From contig CANKZU010000012.1 in assembly GCA_947488615.1 (NCBI GenBank), positions 32,368-96,367 of the forward strand: 64,000 bases of DNA. The letters are read 5' to 3'. Source of the stretch: an uncultured Aurantimonas sp. GTDB taxonomy: Bacteria; Pseudomonadota; Alphaproteobacteria; Rhizobiales; Rhizobiaceae. The translations under genes were made by a program, and so were the position numbers. Below, in pieces: positions 46,144 to 55,388 of the stretch (positions are counted from its first letter, which is position 1; each line of letters begins with the position of its first letter). The notes below the pieces were generated by a model that was not told the origin of the DNA, searched no databases, and was given only the letters and a program-made list of their open reading frames with translations.

Positions 46144-46947
46144 ATGACCGAGTTTGGCGGCACATCCCAGGCAATGGCGGGCCGGACGCCGTCGGGACGA
46201 CGAAGCGCGTTTTCCGGCAAGACCGCCCACGCCGGTCCGCTCATCGATGGAACGGCCGAAGTGACGACCCGTCGGACGCTGCAAAAATCCGCCGCCGAGA
46301 TCGAGGCCGCGCGCCGCGCGCTGATGATCGAGCCGGGCGACGCCGAGCCAACGCCGGCGCGGGCGTTTTTCGGACAGCGCGACACGCGCGCGTCCGGCGG
46401 CGAGACGGGATTCTCTGGCCCGCGCAACGCCGCGCCCGACCTCTTCTCCCAGGCCTTCGCGCCCTCCCATTTCGTCTCGCCCGCCGCGTCCGAGGCGGAG
46501 GATCGATCGATCCTGACCCGTGCCCGCGCCGTGCGGTTGCGCAACGGCGCCCTGATCGTCGGCGGCTTTCTGATCGGCCTTCTCGCCGTTCCCGCGCTGC
46601 TGCTGTCCACCCCGCAATCGCCGATCGCCGCGCCTTTGGCCGATTCGAGCCTTTCCGGTCTCCTGCTCCGTGACATCGAGGCGAACATCGCGCCGCGCGG
46701 CGACGGTGCCGTTCTCTCGGTCGCCGGGACCGTGGCCAACGAAACGACGGCGTCGGCGCTGCTTCCGCCGCTGCGCATCGTGCTGACCGGACCGGGGGGC
46801 GACCTTCTCACCAAACCGCTCAGGGCCGGAGTCGAACGCCTAGCTCCCGGCCAGTCGGTGCGCTTCGTCTCGGCCCTGGCGGTTCGCGCCGGAAGCGCGG
46901 GCGACGTGAGCGTCCGCTTTGACGACGCCGCAAAGCCCCGCCCATGA
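46144..46947 (+). CDS. Single-pass membrane protein, DUF3426-like, without the usual zinc finger
   Basis: A 267-aa product. The first 125 residues are polar and low complexity. One helix follows (about 131-155: ALIVGGFLIGLLAVPALLL), then a beta-sandwich-like part (DGAVLSVAGTVANETTASALLPPLRIVL and LAPGQSVRFVSALAV) resembling DUF3426. In rhizobia the gene between ftsE and hpt normally begins with an MJ0042-type zinc finger; no such CxxC pattern is present here. The 3' end overlaps hpt by 4 bp. Function unknown. Confidence 0.75.
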   Translation: MTEFGGTSQAMAGRTPSGRRSAFSGKTAHAGPLIDGTAEVTTRRTLQKSAAEIEAARRALMIEPGDAEPTPARAFFGQRDTRASGGETGFSGPRNAAPDLFSQAFAPSHFVSPAASEAEDRSILTRARAVRLRNGALIVGGFLIGLLAVPALLLSTPQSPIAAPLADSSLSGLLLRDIEANIAPRGDGAVLSVAGTVANETTASALLPPLRIVLTGPGGDLLTKPLRAGVERLAPGQSVRFVSALAVRAGSAGDVSVRFDDAAKPRP

Positions 46948-47480
46948 TCACCGTTCGGGGCAAGCAGATTGCGACCCTGTTTGACCAGGATCGGATCGCG
47001 GCGGAAGTGGCGCGTGTGGCGGGCGACATCGCGGCGACGCCATCGACGGACCTTCTGGTCATATCGGTGCTGAAGGGCTCGTTCGTGTTCGCCGCCGACC
47101 TGATTCGCGCGCTGCACCGCGCCGGCCTGGCGCCGGAAGTCGAGTTCATCACCCTGTCCAGCTATGGCGCGGGAACCGAAAGCGGCGAGGTGCGGGTGCT
47201 GCGCGATATCGAAAGCGCGGTTGAGGGCCGCACGGTGCTGCTCATCGACGACATTCTGGAATCGGGGCGGACGGTCAAGTTCGCCCGCGACCTGATGCGC
47301 TCGCGCGGCGCCAGGGAGGTGAAGATCGCCGTTCTTCTCGACAAGCGGATGCGGCGCAAGGCCGACATCGAGGCAGATTATGTGGGCTTCGACTGTCCCG
47401 ACCATTTCGTCGTCGGTTACGGCATGGATGTCGGGCACGCCTTTCGCGAGCTGCCATTTGTCGGCCGCGTCGTCGAATGA
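46944..47480 (+). CDS. hpt: Hypoxanthine phosphoribosyltransferase
   Basis: Hpt salvages hypoxanthine (and guanine) to the nucleotide. The 178-aa protein shows VISVLKGSFVFAADLIRAL, FITLSSYGAGTESGEVRV, the PRPP-binding motif VLLIDDILESGRT near residues 94-106, and the base-contact region DYVGFDCPDHFVVGYGMD. It overlaps the upstream gene (ATGA). The cpdR gene follows after 119 bp. Confidence 0.95.
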   Translation: MITVRGKQIATLFDQDRIAAEVARVAGDIAATPSTDLLVISVLKGSFVFAADLIRALHRAGLAPEVEFITLSSYGAGTESGEVRVLRDIESAVEGRTVLLIDDILESGRTVKFARDLMRSRGAREVKIAVLLDKRMRRKADIEADYVGFDCPDHFVVGYGMDVGHAFRELPFVGRVVE

Positions 47481-47599
47481 GCCCGCGGGCGGCGTGAAAC
47501 CATTCGTCAGCGATTGGTATGTACTGGTCAGCTACACGTCAGTTTCGACGTTTACTGGCATAAGGTGGTTTGGCGTATGATCAAAGCAGGAGGCTTTGA

Positions 47600-48031
47600 G
47601 TGGCACGAATTCTGATCGCGGAAGACGATCCGAGTGTGCGCGTGCTGGTGTCGCGGGCTCTTGAGCTCGAGGGCCACGAGGTCACCGTCGCCGAGGATGG
47701 CGAGCTGGCGCTCGATATCCTGGTCGAATGTGAGGGCGATTTCGATTTCGTCCTGTCCGACATCCGCATGCCGGCAATGACCGGAATCGAACTCGCGCAT
47801 GAGATCGGCGCCTCATGGCCCGATCTGCCGGTGCTTTTGATGACCGGCTACGCCGAGCAAAAGGAAGCCGCGGACGATCTGGCCGCGATCATCGAGGGCG
47901 TTGTGGAAAAGCCGTTCTCGATCGCCGAGATCCGCCGCGAAGTCGGCCGCATCCTCGCCGAGCGGGCGGCCGCGAAACAGTCGGACGAAACCGAGGACAC
48001 GGGCAACCTGTCGATCCGCCGCTGCGCGTGA
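47600..48031 (+). CDS. cpdR: CpdR-type single-domain response regulator
   Basis: A 143-aa receiver protein: ILIAEDDPSVR, phosphoacceptor Asp54 in FVLSDIRMP, VLLMTGYAEQKEAADD and the switch Lys in VVEKPFSIAEI. The C-terminal 25 residues are polar. CpdR guides ClpXP in the alphaproteobacterial cell cycle; in S. meliloti cpdR1 also lies near hpt. The start is GTG at 47600 with an excellent AGGAGG at 47588-47593. Confidence 0.9.
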   Translation: MARILIAEDDPSVRVLVSRALELEGHEVTVAEDGELALDILVECEGDFDFVLSDIRMPAMTGIELAHEIGASWPDLPVLLMTGYAEQKEAADDLAAIIEGVVEKPFSIAEIRREVGRILAERAAAKQSDETEDTGNLSIRRCA

Positions 48032-48134
48032 CGGCGTCGCGCACGGGCCTGAACGCGCCTGCTCCCGAGGCTGAGCCGTCCATGTTGCGGAGGCCGACAA
48101 CGGCACATCCGCCGCAGATCGCCGCCGATTCGTC

Positions 48135-48593
48135 TCATTCGGGAAACGTCAGCGCGAGAAGATCGCCGCGCAGAGCCTCCTCGTCCCGACCGCCGAGCAG
48201 GCGATCGACATCGTCATGGGTGGCCCGCCAGATCGGCACCGCCTCGACAAGCAGGTCGCGGCCAGCCTCGGTCAGTGTGAGGCGACGGCTACGCCTGTCC
48301 TTCGTGTCGGGCAGGATCGTCAAAAGCCCCCGCCGCTCGAGTGGTTTCAGATTCGCCGTCAGCGTCGTGCGGTCCATCGCCAGCAGCGCCGCGACGTCAC
48401 CGAGGCGCGGCGGCTCGGGCCGGTTGAGCGAGACCATCAGCGAATATTGACCATTGGTCAGTCCCACCGGTTTCAGCGCTTCGTCGAAGCGGCGTCCGAT
48501 CGCGCGCGCCGCCCTCTGCAAGTGCAGACACAGGCAGCGGTCGCGAACCTCGTGGGTCGTGGCGAGGGGCAAATCGTCGCGCATGGCGCTCAT
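48135..48593 (-). CDS. MarR-family transcriptional regulator
   Basis: A 152-aa winged-helix protein: CLHLQRAARAIGRRFDEAL, LTNGQYSLMVSLNRPEPPRLGDVAALLAMDRTTL cut across two helices, LKPLERRGLLTILPDTKDRRSRRLTLTEAG. The wing (DKDRRSRRL type) is intact. It is divergent from the VOC operon and should control it through the palindrome at 48599-48610. Its ligand is unknown. Confidence 0.92.
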   Translation of the reverse strand: MSAMRDDLPLATTHEVRDRCLCLHLQRAARAIGRRFDEALKPVGLTNGQYSLMVSLNRPEPPRLGDVAALLAMDRTTLTANLKPLERRGLLTILPDTKDRRSRRLTLTEAGRDLLVEAVPIWRATHDDVDRLLGGRDEEALRGDLLALTFPE

Positions 48594-48598
48594 ATTAT

Positions 48599-48629
48599 GT
48601 TGACATCAACGTTTTTGTCCACTTAGTAT
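48599..48629 (+). promoter_or_regulatory. Promoter of the VOC operon with overlapping MarR-type operator
   Basis: TTGACA at 48600-48605 and TAGTAT at 48624-48629 are 18 bp apart. The inverted repeat GTTGA-CA-TCAAC (48599-48610) covers the -35 box. It lies between divergent marR (start 48593) and VOC (start 48664) genes, so one regulator could control both. Regulation by the MarR protein is inferred. Confidence 0.6.
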
Positions 48630-48663
48630 TGCGGACTACCACAGGAGGGAGCCCGGTTCGCCG

Positions 48664-49068
48664 ATGAACGTCTATATCAATTTGCCCGTTGCCGACCTTG
48701 ATCGATCGCGTCGCTTTTTCGGCCGGCTCGGTTTCGAGTTCGACGATCAATTCAGCGACGATACCGGGATTGCCATGCGGATCAGCGACACCTGCACCGC
48801 GATGCTGCTGACGCACGCGAAATTCGCCAGCTTCACACCGAAACGGATCGCCGATGCCAGCCAGACGACCGAAGTGCTGACCGCGCTGCAGTTGGAAAGC
48901 CGGGAGGCGGTCGACCAGCTGACCGAGACGGCACTCGCGAGCGGCGGCGAGGTAATCGGTGACGCCCAGGACCACGGCTTCATGTATGGCCGCGCCTTTG
49001 CCGATCCCGACGGCCATATCTGGGAACCTATCTGGATGGATCCGCAAGCTGTGGGAGGCGTCAAATGA
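48664..49068 (+). CDS. VOC-family (glyoxalase-like) protein
   Basis: A 134-aa protein with paired beta-alpha-beta units: MNVYINLPVADLDRSRRFFGRLGFEFDD, then AMLLTHAKFASF, and AFADPDGHIWEPIWMD at the end, which carries the usual C-terminal Glu metal ligand. This subgroup is often labelled lactoylglutathione lyase-like; the substrate is not known. It starts the MarR-divergent operon and overlaps the next gene by 4 bp. Confidence 0.88.
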   Translation: MNVYINLPVADLDRSRRFFGRLGFEFDDQFSDDTGIAMRISDTCTAMLLTHAKFASFTPKRIADASQTTEVLTALQLESREAVDQLTETALASGGEVIGDAQDHGFMYGRAFADPDGHIWEPIWMDPQAVGGVK

Positions 49069-49535
49069 GCGGGAGGTCGAAGGTCCGCACCTGCCTCTGG
49101 TTCGACGGCCGGGGTGAGGAAGCCGCCGAGTTCTATGTGACGTTGCTGCCGGAGAGCCGGATCGAGGACATCGTGCGCCCCGAGCCGGCCGGTCCGGCGC
49201 TGGTGGTGGAATTTACCCTCGCCGGCGCGCCCTACATGGTTCTGAATGGCGGGCCGCAATTCCGGCATACGCCGGCGGCGTCGATTTCGGTTCTGACCAA
49301 GGACCAGGCCGAAACGGATCGGCTCTGGGAGGCGCTGCTTGAGGGCGGCGGCAGCGCAGGGCACTGCGCCTGGCTCACCGACAGATTTGGCGTTTCCTGG
49401 CAGATCGTGCCGGAAGCCGTTCCGCGGCTGCTGGGCGCGGACGACAAGGCCGCCGCCATGCGGGCGCGCGATGCCATGATGACGATGGGAAAGATCGACA
49501 TCGCCGCGTTGGAAGCGGCCTTTGAAAACGCGTGA
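49065..49535 (+). CDS. VOC-family protein, PhnB/3-demethylubiquinone methyltransferase-like
   Basis: A 156-aa protein: RTCLWFDGRGEEAAEFYVTLLPES, VVEFTLAGAPYMVLNGGPQF, ASISVLTKDQAETDRLWEAL, CAWLTDRFGVSWQIVPEAVP, and AMMTMGKIDIAALEAAF. This is the PhnB-like group whose database name (3-demethylubiquinone-9 3-methyltransferase) is misleading; no methyltransferase motif is present. It overlaps the previous gene and leads into another VOC gene. Confidence 0.9.
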   Translation: MSGRSKVRTCLWFDGRGEEAAEFYVTLLPESRIEDIVRPEPAGPALVVEFTLAGAPYMVLNGGPQFRHTPAASISVLTKDQAETDRLWEALLEGGGSAGHCAWLTDRFGVSWQIVPEAVPRLLGADDKAAAMRARDAMMTMGKIDIAALEAAFENA

Positions 49536-49548
49536 AGGAGGAAGAACG

Positions 49549-50031
49549 ATGGACAGCAACCCACAATCCGCCGCCCAACTCGCCGCCCGATCCGGCGTGC
49601 ATTGCGTCAGCCCGCACCTCGTGTGCCGCGGCGCGACCGAGGCCATCGCCTTCTACGAGCGCGCGTTCGGCGCGACGAAGATGATGGTCCTGCCCGGACC
49701 GGACGGCAAGATTATGCATGGCTGCATCTCGATCAACGGCTCATCGGTCATGCTCGTCGATGAAAACCCCGAATATGGGCTGAAATCCCCCAAGCTGCTC
49801 GGCAGCAGCCCCGTGACCATACACCTGATCGTCGACGACGTGGACGCCTTTACCGACGAGGCCCTCGCCGCCGGTGCGACCGTGGTGATGCCCGTCGCCG
49901 ACATGTTCTGGGGCGACCGCTACGGCGTCATCGAGGACCCGTTCGGGCATCGCTGGTCCATCGCCACCCCCACGCGCGCCCCAATGACCGAAGCGGAGCT
50001 GCGGGAAGCCGCCCAAAGCGCCTTCGCCTGA
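49549..50031 (+). CDS. VOC-family protein (PhnB/YdfO-like)
   Basis: A 160-aa protein with CVSPHLVCRGATEAIAFYERAFGA, MLVDENPEYGLKSPKLLG, VTIHLIVDDVDAFTDEALAAGA and DMFWGDRYGVIEDPFGHRWSIATP. It has a strong AAGGAGGAAG ribosome binding site before the ATG at 49549. It is the third VOC gene in a row in this operon; the three are different subgroups, not recent duplicates. Confidence 0.9.
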   Translation: MDSNPQSAAQLAARSGVHCVSPHLVCRGATEAIAFYERAFGATKMMVLPGPDGKIMHGCISINGSSVMLVDENPEYGLKSPKLLGSSPVTIHLIVDDVDAFTDEALAAGATVVMPVADMFWGDRYGVIEDPFGHRWSIATPTRAPMTEAELREAAQSAFA

Positions 50032-50054
50032 ACGACAGCAAACGGAGAAAACCA

Positions 50055-50402
50055 ATGACCTATATCGACGGAATGATCCTGGCCGTGCCGACCGCCAACA
50101 AGGAGGCCTATTGCGAACTCAGCCGAAAAACCGCGACCGTCTTCAAGGAGCACGGCGCGCTGTCGGTGACCGAATGCTGGGGCGACGACGTGCCGGAGGG
50201 AAAATTGAACTCGATGCACACGGCGGTGATGCGCGAGCCGGACGAGACGGTCGCGTTCTCCTGGATCGTCTGGCCGTCGAAGGCGGTGCGCGACGCGGGG
50301 ATGGCGAAGGTGATGGACGACCCGCGCATGCGGCCGGACGCCATGCCCTTCGACGGCAAGCGCATGATCTATGGCGGGTTCGACGTTATCGTGGAGGGCT
50401 GA
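50055..50402 (+). CDS. DUF1428 family protein
   Basis: A 115-aa protein with a dimeric alpha-beta barrel pattern: TYIDGMILAVPTANKEAY, VFKEHGALSVTECWGDDVPEG, VAFSWIVWPSKAVRDAGMAK and MPFDGKRMIYGGFDVIV. This matches DUF1428, whose function is unknown but which is often encoded near VOC and DUF899 genes. GGAGAAA precedes the ATG. Confidence 0.92.
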   Translation: MTYIDGMILAVPTANKEAYCELSRKTATVFKEHGALSVTECWGDDVPEGKLNSMHTAVMREPDETVAFSWIVWPSKAVRDAGMAKVMDDPRMRPDAMPFDGKRMIYGGFDVIVEG

Positions 50403-50495
50403 GAAAAGCGGTGGGCCGGAAGGCGGCCCGGCTCATCGCGCTCCTTGGAGAGCAACAGGCAAGCCAGCGACCGTCGATTGGAAGGAGGAGGATCT

Positions 50496-51236
50496 ATGCC
50501 CTGCGAAGCCACGGCTTATCCGAACATTGTCGCGCGCGCCGAGTGGCTTGCGGAACGGCGGAAATTTCTTGCCGAAGAGAAGAAACTCACGCGCGCGAGG
50601 GACGCTCTCAATGCGGCTCGGCGGCGGCTTCCCATGGTGCGCGTGGAGAAGGATTACGAATTCACCGGACCTGATGGCACGCTCAGTCTTCTCGATATGT
50701 TCAGCGGCCGGAGCCAACTGATTGTCGGACACTTCATGTTCGACCCGGAGTGGGAGAACGGATGCCCGAGCTGCACGCATCTGGCCGACGAGATATCGTC
50801 TGGACAGGTCCGCCACTTGCGAGATGGAAATACCGAATTTGCCTATGTCTCGCGCGCGCCATTACCGAAGATCGAAGCCTACAAGGCCCGCCGGGGCTGG
50901 ACTTTCCCTTGGTATTCGTCGTTCGGTGGCGACTTCAATTACGATTTTCACGTTACGCTTGATCGCTCGGTTGCCCCTCCGGAATACAACTACAAGAGCG
51001 AGGAGGAATTAGCCGCGGCGGGAATGGAGCTTAAGGACGGCCAGTCAGTCGAGCTTCCGGGATTCAGCATGTTCCTGCGTATCGAAAAAGAGATTTTCCA
51101 CACCTATTCGACCTATGCCCGGGGCGGAGAAATGATCGGCGGATCGCACTATATGCTCGACCTCACCGCTTGGGGCCGCCAGCAAGACTTTGAAGATTCC
51201 CCTGATGGGTGGCCACAGCAGCCGACCTACGGTTGA
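50496..51236 (+). CDS. DUF899 (thioredoxin-like fold) protein
   Basis: A 246-aa protein: RAEWLAERRKFLAEEKKLTRARDAL, LPMVRVEKDYEFTGPDG, LSLLDMFSGRSQLIVGHFMF, a CPSC-containing segment GCPSCTHLADE, YVSRAPLPKIEAYKARRGW, and HTYSTYARGGEM. The DUF899 family has a thioredoxin-like fold; the Cys-Pro-Ser-Cys would be redox-active. GGAAGGAGGAGG precedes the ATG. It is the last gene of the VOC operon. Confidence 0.9.
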   Translation: MPCEATAYPNIVARAEWLAERRKFLAEEKKLTRARDALNAARRRLPMVRVEKDYEFTGPDGTLSLLDMFSGRSQLIVGHFMFDPEWENGCPSCTHLADEISSGQVRHLRDGNTEFAYVSRAPLPKIEAYKARRGWTFPWYSSFGGDFNYDFHVTLDRSVAPPEYNYKSEEELAAAGMELKDGQSVELPGFSMFLRIEKEIFHTYSTYARGGEMIGGSHYMLDLTAWGRQQDFEDSPDGWPQQPTYG

Positions 51237-51351
51237 GCGATATATCGCTGTAGCGCATGACAGCCTTTGCATCGGATACAAGCCCCAAGCCTGCCGAGCC
51301 GAAGCGAACCGTCACGGAACCAGGGTTGCGGCCCCGGCCCGCGTCGTCTCG

Positions 51352-53967
51352 TCAGGGCGTCTTGAGCAGCCGCTCCAGATAGTCGCGTTCGAGCTGCGGT
51401 GACAGCGCGTCGCCGAGGCGGTTGCGGATGGCGTCGAGAATACGCCGGGCGCGCTGGGTGTCGATCTCGTCCGGCACACCGACATCCTGGCCGAAATCGG
51501 GTCCCTCGGTCTGACGCTGCCGACCGAGCGGATCGCGGCCGGAGCGCTGCTGCTGGCCGCCGAAGCCCTGGCCCATCTGCCCTTGCGCGCCCTGGCTGCC
51601 CTGCCCCTGCATGGCTTCCTGCATCTGCCGCATCATGTCCTGCCCGCCGCGGCGCAGCGCCTCCATGGCGCGGCCCTGCTCGCCGACGGCCTCGCCGTCG
51701 TCGCCCTCGCCAAGCGCGCCTTCGGCCTTGCCCATCGCCTCGCCGGCATCCCCGAAGCCGTCGGACGGCTCCATGCCCATGCCCTCCAGCTGCTGCTGCA
51801 ATTCTTCCAGTTCCTGCTGGAGCTGGCCCTGCTGCTCCTGCAACTGCTTCATCATCTCCTGGAGCTGTTCGGCGGTCATCGGCTCGCCCTTTTGGCCATC
51901 CTGCGGCTGGCTCTCTTGAGGCTCACCCGGTTGACCTTGCTGGCGATCCTGCTGCTGGCGCTGGAACTGCCGGCGGCCGAGATCGAAGGTCTGATCCATC
52001 AGCTGCTGCTGGCGCTGCAGCATCTCGCCGAGCTTGTTCATCTGCTGCTGCATGGCGCTTTGTTGGCCCTGCTGCTGCTGGCCGGGTCGCATCGCCTGGA
52101 GGTTGTCCATCATCTGCTGGAGTTCGGACAGAAGCTGCTGGGCGGCGTCCTTGGAGCCCGATTTCGCCAGATCCTCGATCCGGTCCATCATCCGCTCCAG
52201 ATCCTGCGGCCGCAGCTCCTGCATGTCGCCCATCTGCAGCTGATCCTGGCTCATCGGCGGCTGGTTGCGCATCGCTTCCGCCAAGGCCTGCATGTATTCG
52301 CGCATCGCCTCGCGCAGTTCCTGCATCAGCCGGTCGATCTCTGCATCCGACGCGCCCTCCTCCAGCGCCTCGGCGAGCTGTTCGCGCGCGTCGCGCAGCC
52401 GCCGCTCGGCCAGCGACAGATTGCCGTCCTCGATGCCGAGGGCGATCTCCCACAGGAAGTCGACCGACGACAGCAATGCGTCGTCGTTATAGGCGGTGGC
52501 GATACGCGTGCGCGCGGCGCGAAGCGCCAGATAGTCGGCCGGGTTCTCGATGAACTCCTCGCCGCGCAGGGTGATCGCGTCGAGCATCTCGACCACGCGC
52601 GGCACCGTGTTTGTATCGAGCGCCAGCATTCGCCGCTGCTCGATGACCGCGCGAGCGAGCGGATTGGTGAACCGCCGCTCGGGCAATGTCAGCGGCATCG
52701 TTTCGGAACGGCCGGACTGGCCGGCGTCGTCGGTGGCAACCAGCGTCATCGCCACCTTTGCCCCGGCATAGGGGCTTTCGGTCAGATCGGCGCTGGTCCG
52801 TCCCTCGGCCGCGCCCTTGGTGCGGCGGGGCAGAGCGAGGTTGATCTCCGGCGCGGCGACCAGCGGCCGGGCATTCGCGGCGACGACATCGTCGGCAACC
52901 ACGATCTCCGCCCGCCCCTTGCGCACGCCGTAATCGTCGGTGACCACGTAAGCGAGTTGCAGCGCGCCATTGCGGGCTTCGCTCGGCGCCTCCTTGAAGG
53001 CGATCTCGGGGTCGTCGTCGGGCGTCACCGCGAAACTCCAGCGGCCCAGCGTCGAAAAGGCGGTGGCAAGCGCCGCCTCGCCGCTCTCTTCCAGGGCAAA
53101 GGCGTATTCGCGCGGTCCGGACGCGACCTTTACCGGCTTCGGCGCCTCCCCCTCCTCCGCCGATTCGGTCTTTTCATCGGCGCCGACCGGCGCGACGGTA
53201 ACCGCCTCAGCGCCCTCACCGGTCGCAGTGAAGACGAGATCGGCGGCGGCGCCGTCGGACAGGCGGACCGACAGGACGCTGCCCTCGGGAACCCCGATCG
53301 GTCCGTCGCCCGCGCCGCCGGAATCGGTCAGGAAGATCGGCGCCCGGCCGGTATAGCTGGGCGGCGTCACCCAGGCGTCGACACGGGCAACGGCCACCGC
53401 TTGCGCGTCCGCCGGGGCGAACGCGTCGAGAGCCCGGCCGCCGCCGGGTCCGAAGGAAAAGGCGAAGGCGGTAACCAGGAGCAGCGCGACAAGCGCCCGC
53501 AGCCCAAACGGGTCCAACCGCTCGGTCCGGGTGTTGGGGGAGCCACCGCTGAGATCGCGCAGCCGCTCGGCCATGCGCCGCTGGTGCTCGTGCCAAAGGG
53601 CTTTAGCGAAGGGATCGTCCGAGACGGCGCGGTCGCCCTGCACCCGCAGCGGCTGATGGGACAGGCGGCTGACGCTTTCGATCCGGGCGTCGATGTCGCC
53701 ACCCGTCGGCAGTCTGAGGCCCCGGTTGAACCAGAGCGCGGCGATGGCAAGGCCGACAAGAACCGCCAGCACGGCGACGCGGCCATAGAACGGCATCGCG
53801 GCGAACAGGCCGAACCAGGAAAGAATCAGAAAGACGCCGGCGAGACTGGCGAAGGCCAGGACGAGCGGCCACGTTCGCTCAACGAGGAGCGCCGTGGCGG
53901 CAAACTTCCGCGTCAACGCGATCCGTCCGGCCTTGGTCCAGTCGTTGTGCCGGTCGGTCTCGGCCAT
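51352..53967 (-). CDS. TIGR02302/DUF4175 membrane protein
   Basis: An 871-aa protein with two close membrane helices (about residues 32-80), a third near 160 (ALVALLLVTAFAFSFGPG), a beta-rich periplasmic part to about 470, and a helical region with long Gln- and Met-rich coiled segments (about 540-810). It ends with RRILDAIRNRLGDALSPQLERDYLERLLK, the TIGR02302 C-terminus. It sits downstream of lysA as in most Hyphomicrobiales. Function unknown. A 1271-codon open frame on the other strand here is a GC artefact. Confidence 0.93.
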   Translation of the reverse strand: MAETDRHNDWTKAGRIALTRKFAATALLVERTWPLVLAFASLAGVFLILSWFGLFAAMPFYGRVAVLAVLVGLAIAALWFNRGLRLPTGGDIDARIESVSRLSHQPLRVQGDRAVSDDPFAKALWHEHQRRMAERLRDLSGGSPNTRTERLDPFGLRALVALLLVTAFAFSFGPGGGRALDAFAPADAQAVAVARVDAWVTPPSYTGRAPIFLTDSGGAGDGPIGVPEGSVLSVRLSDGAAADLVFTATGEGAEAVTVAPVGADEKTESAEEGEAPKPVKVASGPREYAFALEESGEAALATAFSTLGRWSFAVTPDDDPEIAFKEAPSEARNGALQLAYVVTDDYGVRKGRAEIVVADDVVAANARPLVAAPEINLALPRRTKGAAEGRTSADLTESPYAGAKVAMTLVATDDAGQSGRSETMPLTLPERRFTNPLARAVIEQRRMLALDTNTVPRVVEMLDAITLRGEEFIENPADYLALRAARTRIATAYNDDALLSSVDFLWEIALGIEDGNLSLAERRLRDAREQLAEALEEGASDAEIDRLMQELREAMREYMQALAEAMRNQPPMSQDQLQMGDMQELRPQDLERMMDRIEDLAKSGSKDAAQQLLSELQQMMDNLQAMRPGQQQQGQQSAMQQQMNKLGEMLQRQQQLMDQTFDLGRRQFQRQQQDRQQGQPGEPQESQPQDGQKGEPMTAEQLQEMMKQLQEQQGQLQQELEELQQQLEGMGMEPSDGFGDAGEAMGKAEGALGEGDDGEAVGEQGRAMEALRRGGQDMMRQMQEAMQGQGSQGAQGQMGQGFGGQQQRSGRDPLGRQRQTEGPDFGQDVGVPDEIDTQRARRILDAIRNRLGDALSPQLERDYLERLLKTP

Positions 53968-54063
53968 GGGCCCGCTTTCGTTGTTCTTACGTGCGGAGAA
54001 CCTTACCCGATTTTACGGCGAAGGCGAGGCGGTGACGCAGGTGTGAAGGCGTACCGACCGCGA

Positions 54064-55338
54064 TCAGGCGCGACCCTCCAGCCACGGCGGCAGCCGATCG
54101 AGACCGATCAGATCGTCGATGGTCTGGCGCGGGCGGACGACATGAAAGGCGTCGTCCCGGACCATGACTTCCGCGATCAGGGGCCGGGAATTATAGGTGC
54201 CCGACTGCACCGCGCCATAGGCCCCGGCGGAAGAGACATAGACGAGATCGCCCGCTTCGACGCGCGGCAGGTCGCGGTCCTTGGCGAGGAAATCCCCGCT
54301 TTCGCACACCGGTCCGACGACGTCGGCGACGATCCGTCGCGCGTCGGGATCATCGACCACCGGATGAATGTCATGCCAGGCGTCGTAGAGCGTCGGGCGA
54401 ATCAGATCGTTCATCGCCGCGTCGACGATGACGAAGATCTTGTCCTCCGCCTTCTTCACGTAGAGGACCTTGGTGACGAGAATACCGGCATTGGCGGCGA
54501 TCAGCCGGCCGGGCTCGAACACCACCTGGCAGTCGAGGTCGCGCACATGCCGCTTGACGATCTCGGCATAGGCCGGTGGTTCCGGCGGCGGCGCATTGTC
54601 GCGGCGATAGGGCACGCCGAGCCCGCCGCCAAGATCGATGTGGTCGATCGTGTGACCCTTGGCGCGCAGCTTGCGCACCAGATCGGCGAGACGGTCGAAT
54701 GCCTCGTCGAAGGGCTCCAGTTCGACGATCTGGCTGCCGATATGCATGTCGATGCCGGAGACGTGAATGCCCGGCAGCGAACGGGCGCGATCATAGACCG
54801 CTTCCGCCCGCTCGAAGGCGATGCCGAACTTGTCGGACTTCTTGCCGGTGGAGATCTTGGCGTGGGTGCGCGCGTCGACGTCGGGATTGATGCGGAAGGA
54901 GACATTGGCGCTGACACCGGCCTGCGCCGCGCGGGCCGAAATCGCATCCAGCTCGGGTTCGGATTCGACGTTGAAGCAGAATATCCGCGAGGCCAGCGCC
55001 AGATCGATCTCCTCGATGGTCTTGCCGACCCCGGAGAACATGATCTTTTCGGGCGGAATGCCGGCCTTGAGCGCGCGCAGCAATTCGCCGCCCGACACCA
55101 CGTCGGCCCCCGCCCCGAGCGAAGCCAGCGTCGCCAGCACCGCCTGGTTGGAGTTAGCCTTCATGGCATAGCAGACCAGCGCGTCGATATCGGCGAAGGC
55201 GCGGGCGAAGACCTCGTAGTGCCGGGTCAATGTCGCGGTCGAATAGCAGTAGAACGGCGTGCCCACGTCGCGCGCGATCGCCGCCACACTGACGCCCTCG
55301 GCGTGGAGGGCGCCGTCCCGGATTTCGAAATGATTCAT
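54064..55338 (-). CDS. lysA: Diaminopimelate decarboxylase
   Basis: LysA makes lysine from meso-diaminopimelate. The 424-aa PLP enzyme has the cofactor Lys60 in CYAMKANSN, the HIGSQI segment, GGGLGVPY, and EPGRLIAANAGIL. The second-site Cys is in GPVCESGDF, and the substrate region is VSSAGAYGAVQSGTYNSRP. The N-terminus MNHFEIRDG is standard. It is preceded by palindromic repeats that separate it from lptM. Confidence 0.96.
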   Translation of the reverse strand: MNHFEIRDGALHAEGVSVAAIARDVGTPFYCYSTATLTRHYEVFARAFADIDALVCYAMKANSNQAVLATLASLGAGADVVSGGELLRALKAGIPPEKIMFSGVGKTIEEIDLALASRIFCFNVESEPELDAISARAAQAGVSANVSFRINPDVDARTHAKISTGKKSDKFGIAFERAEAVYDRARSLPGIHVSGIDMHIGSQIVELEPFDEAFDRLADLVRKLRAKGHTIDHIDLGGGLGVPYRRDNAPPPEPPAYAEIVKRHVRDLDCQVVFEPGRLIAANAGILVTKVLYVKKAEDKIFVIVDAAMNDLIRPTLYDAWHDIHPVVDDPDARRIVADVVGPVCESGDFLAKDRDLPRVEAGDLVYVSSAGAYGAVQSGTYNSRPLIAEVMVRDDAFHVVRPRQTIDDLIGLDRLPPWLEGRA

Positions 55339-55388
55339 GACAAGGCTTGCGGTGGTCGAAGCGGGATAACCGGCTCGGTTTCGGACCT

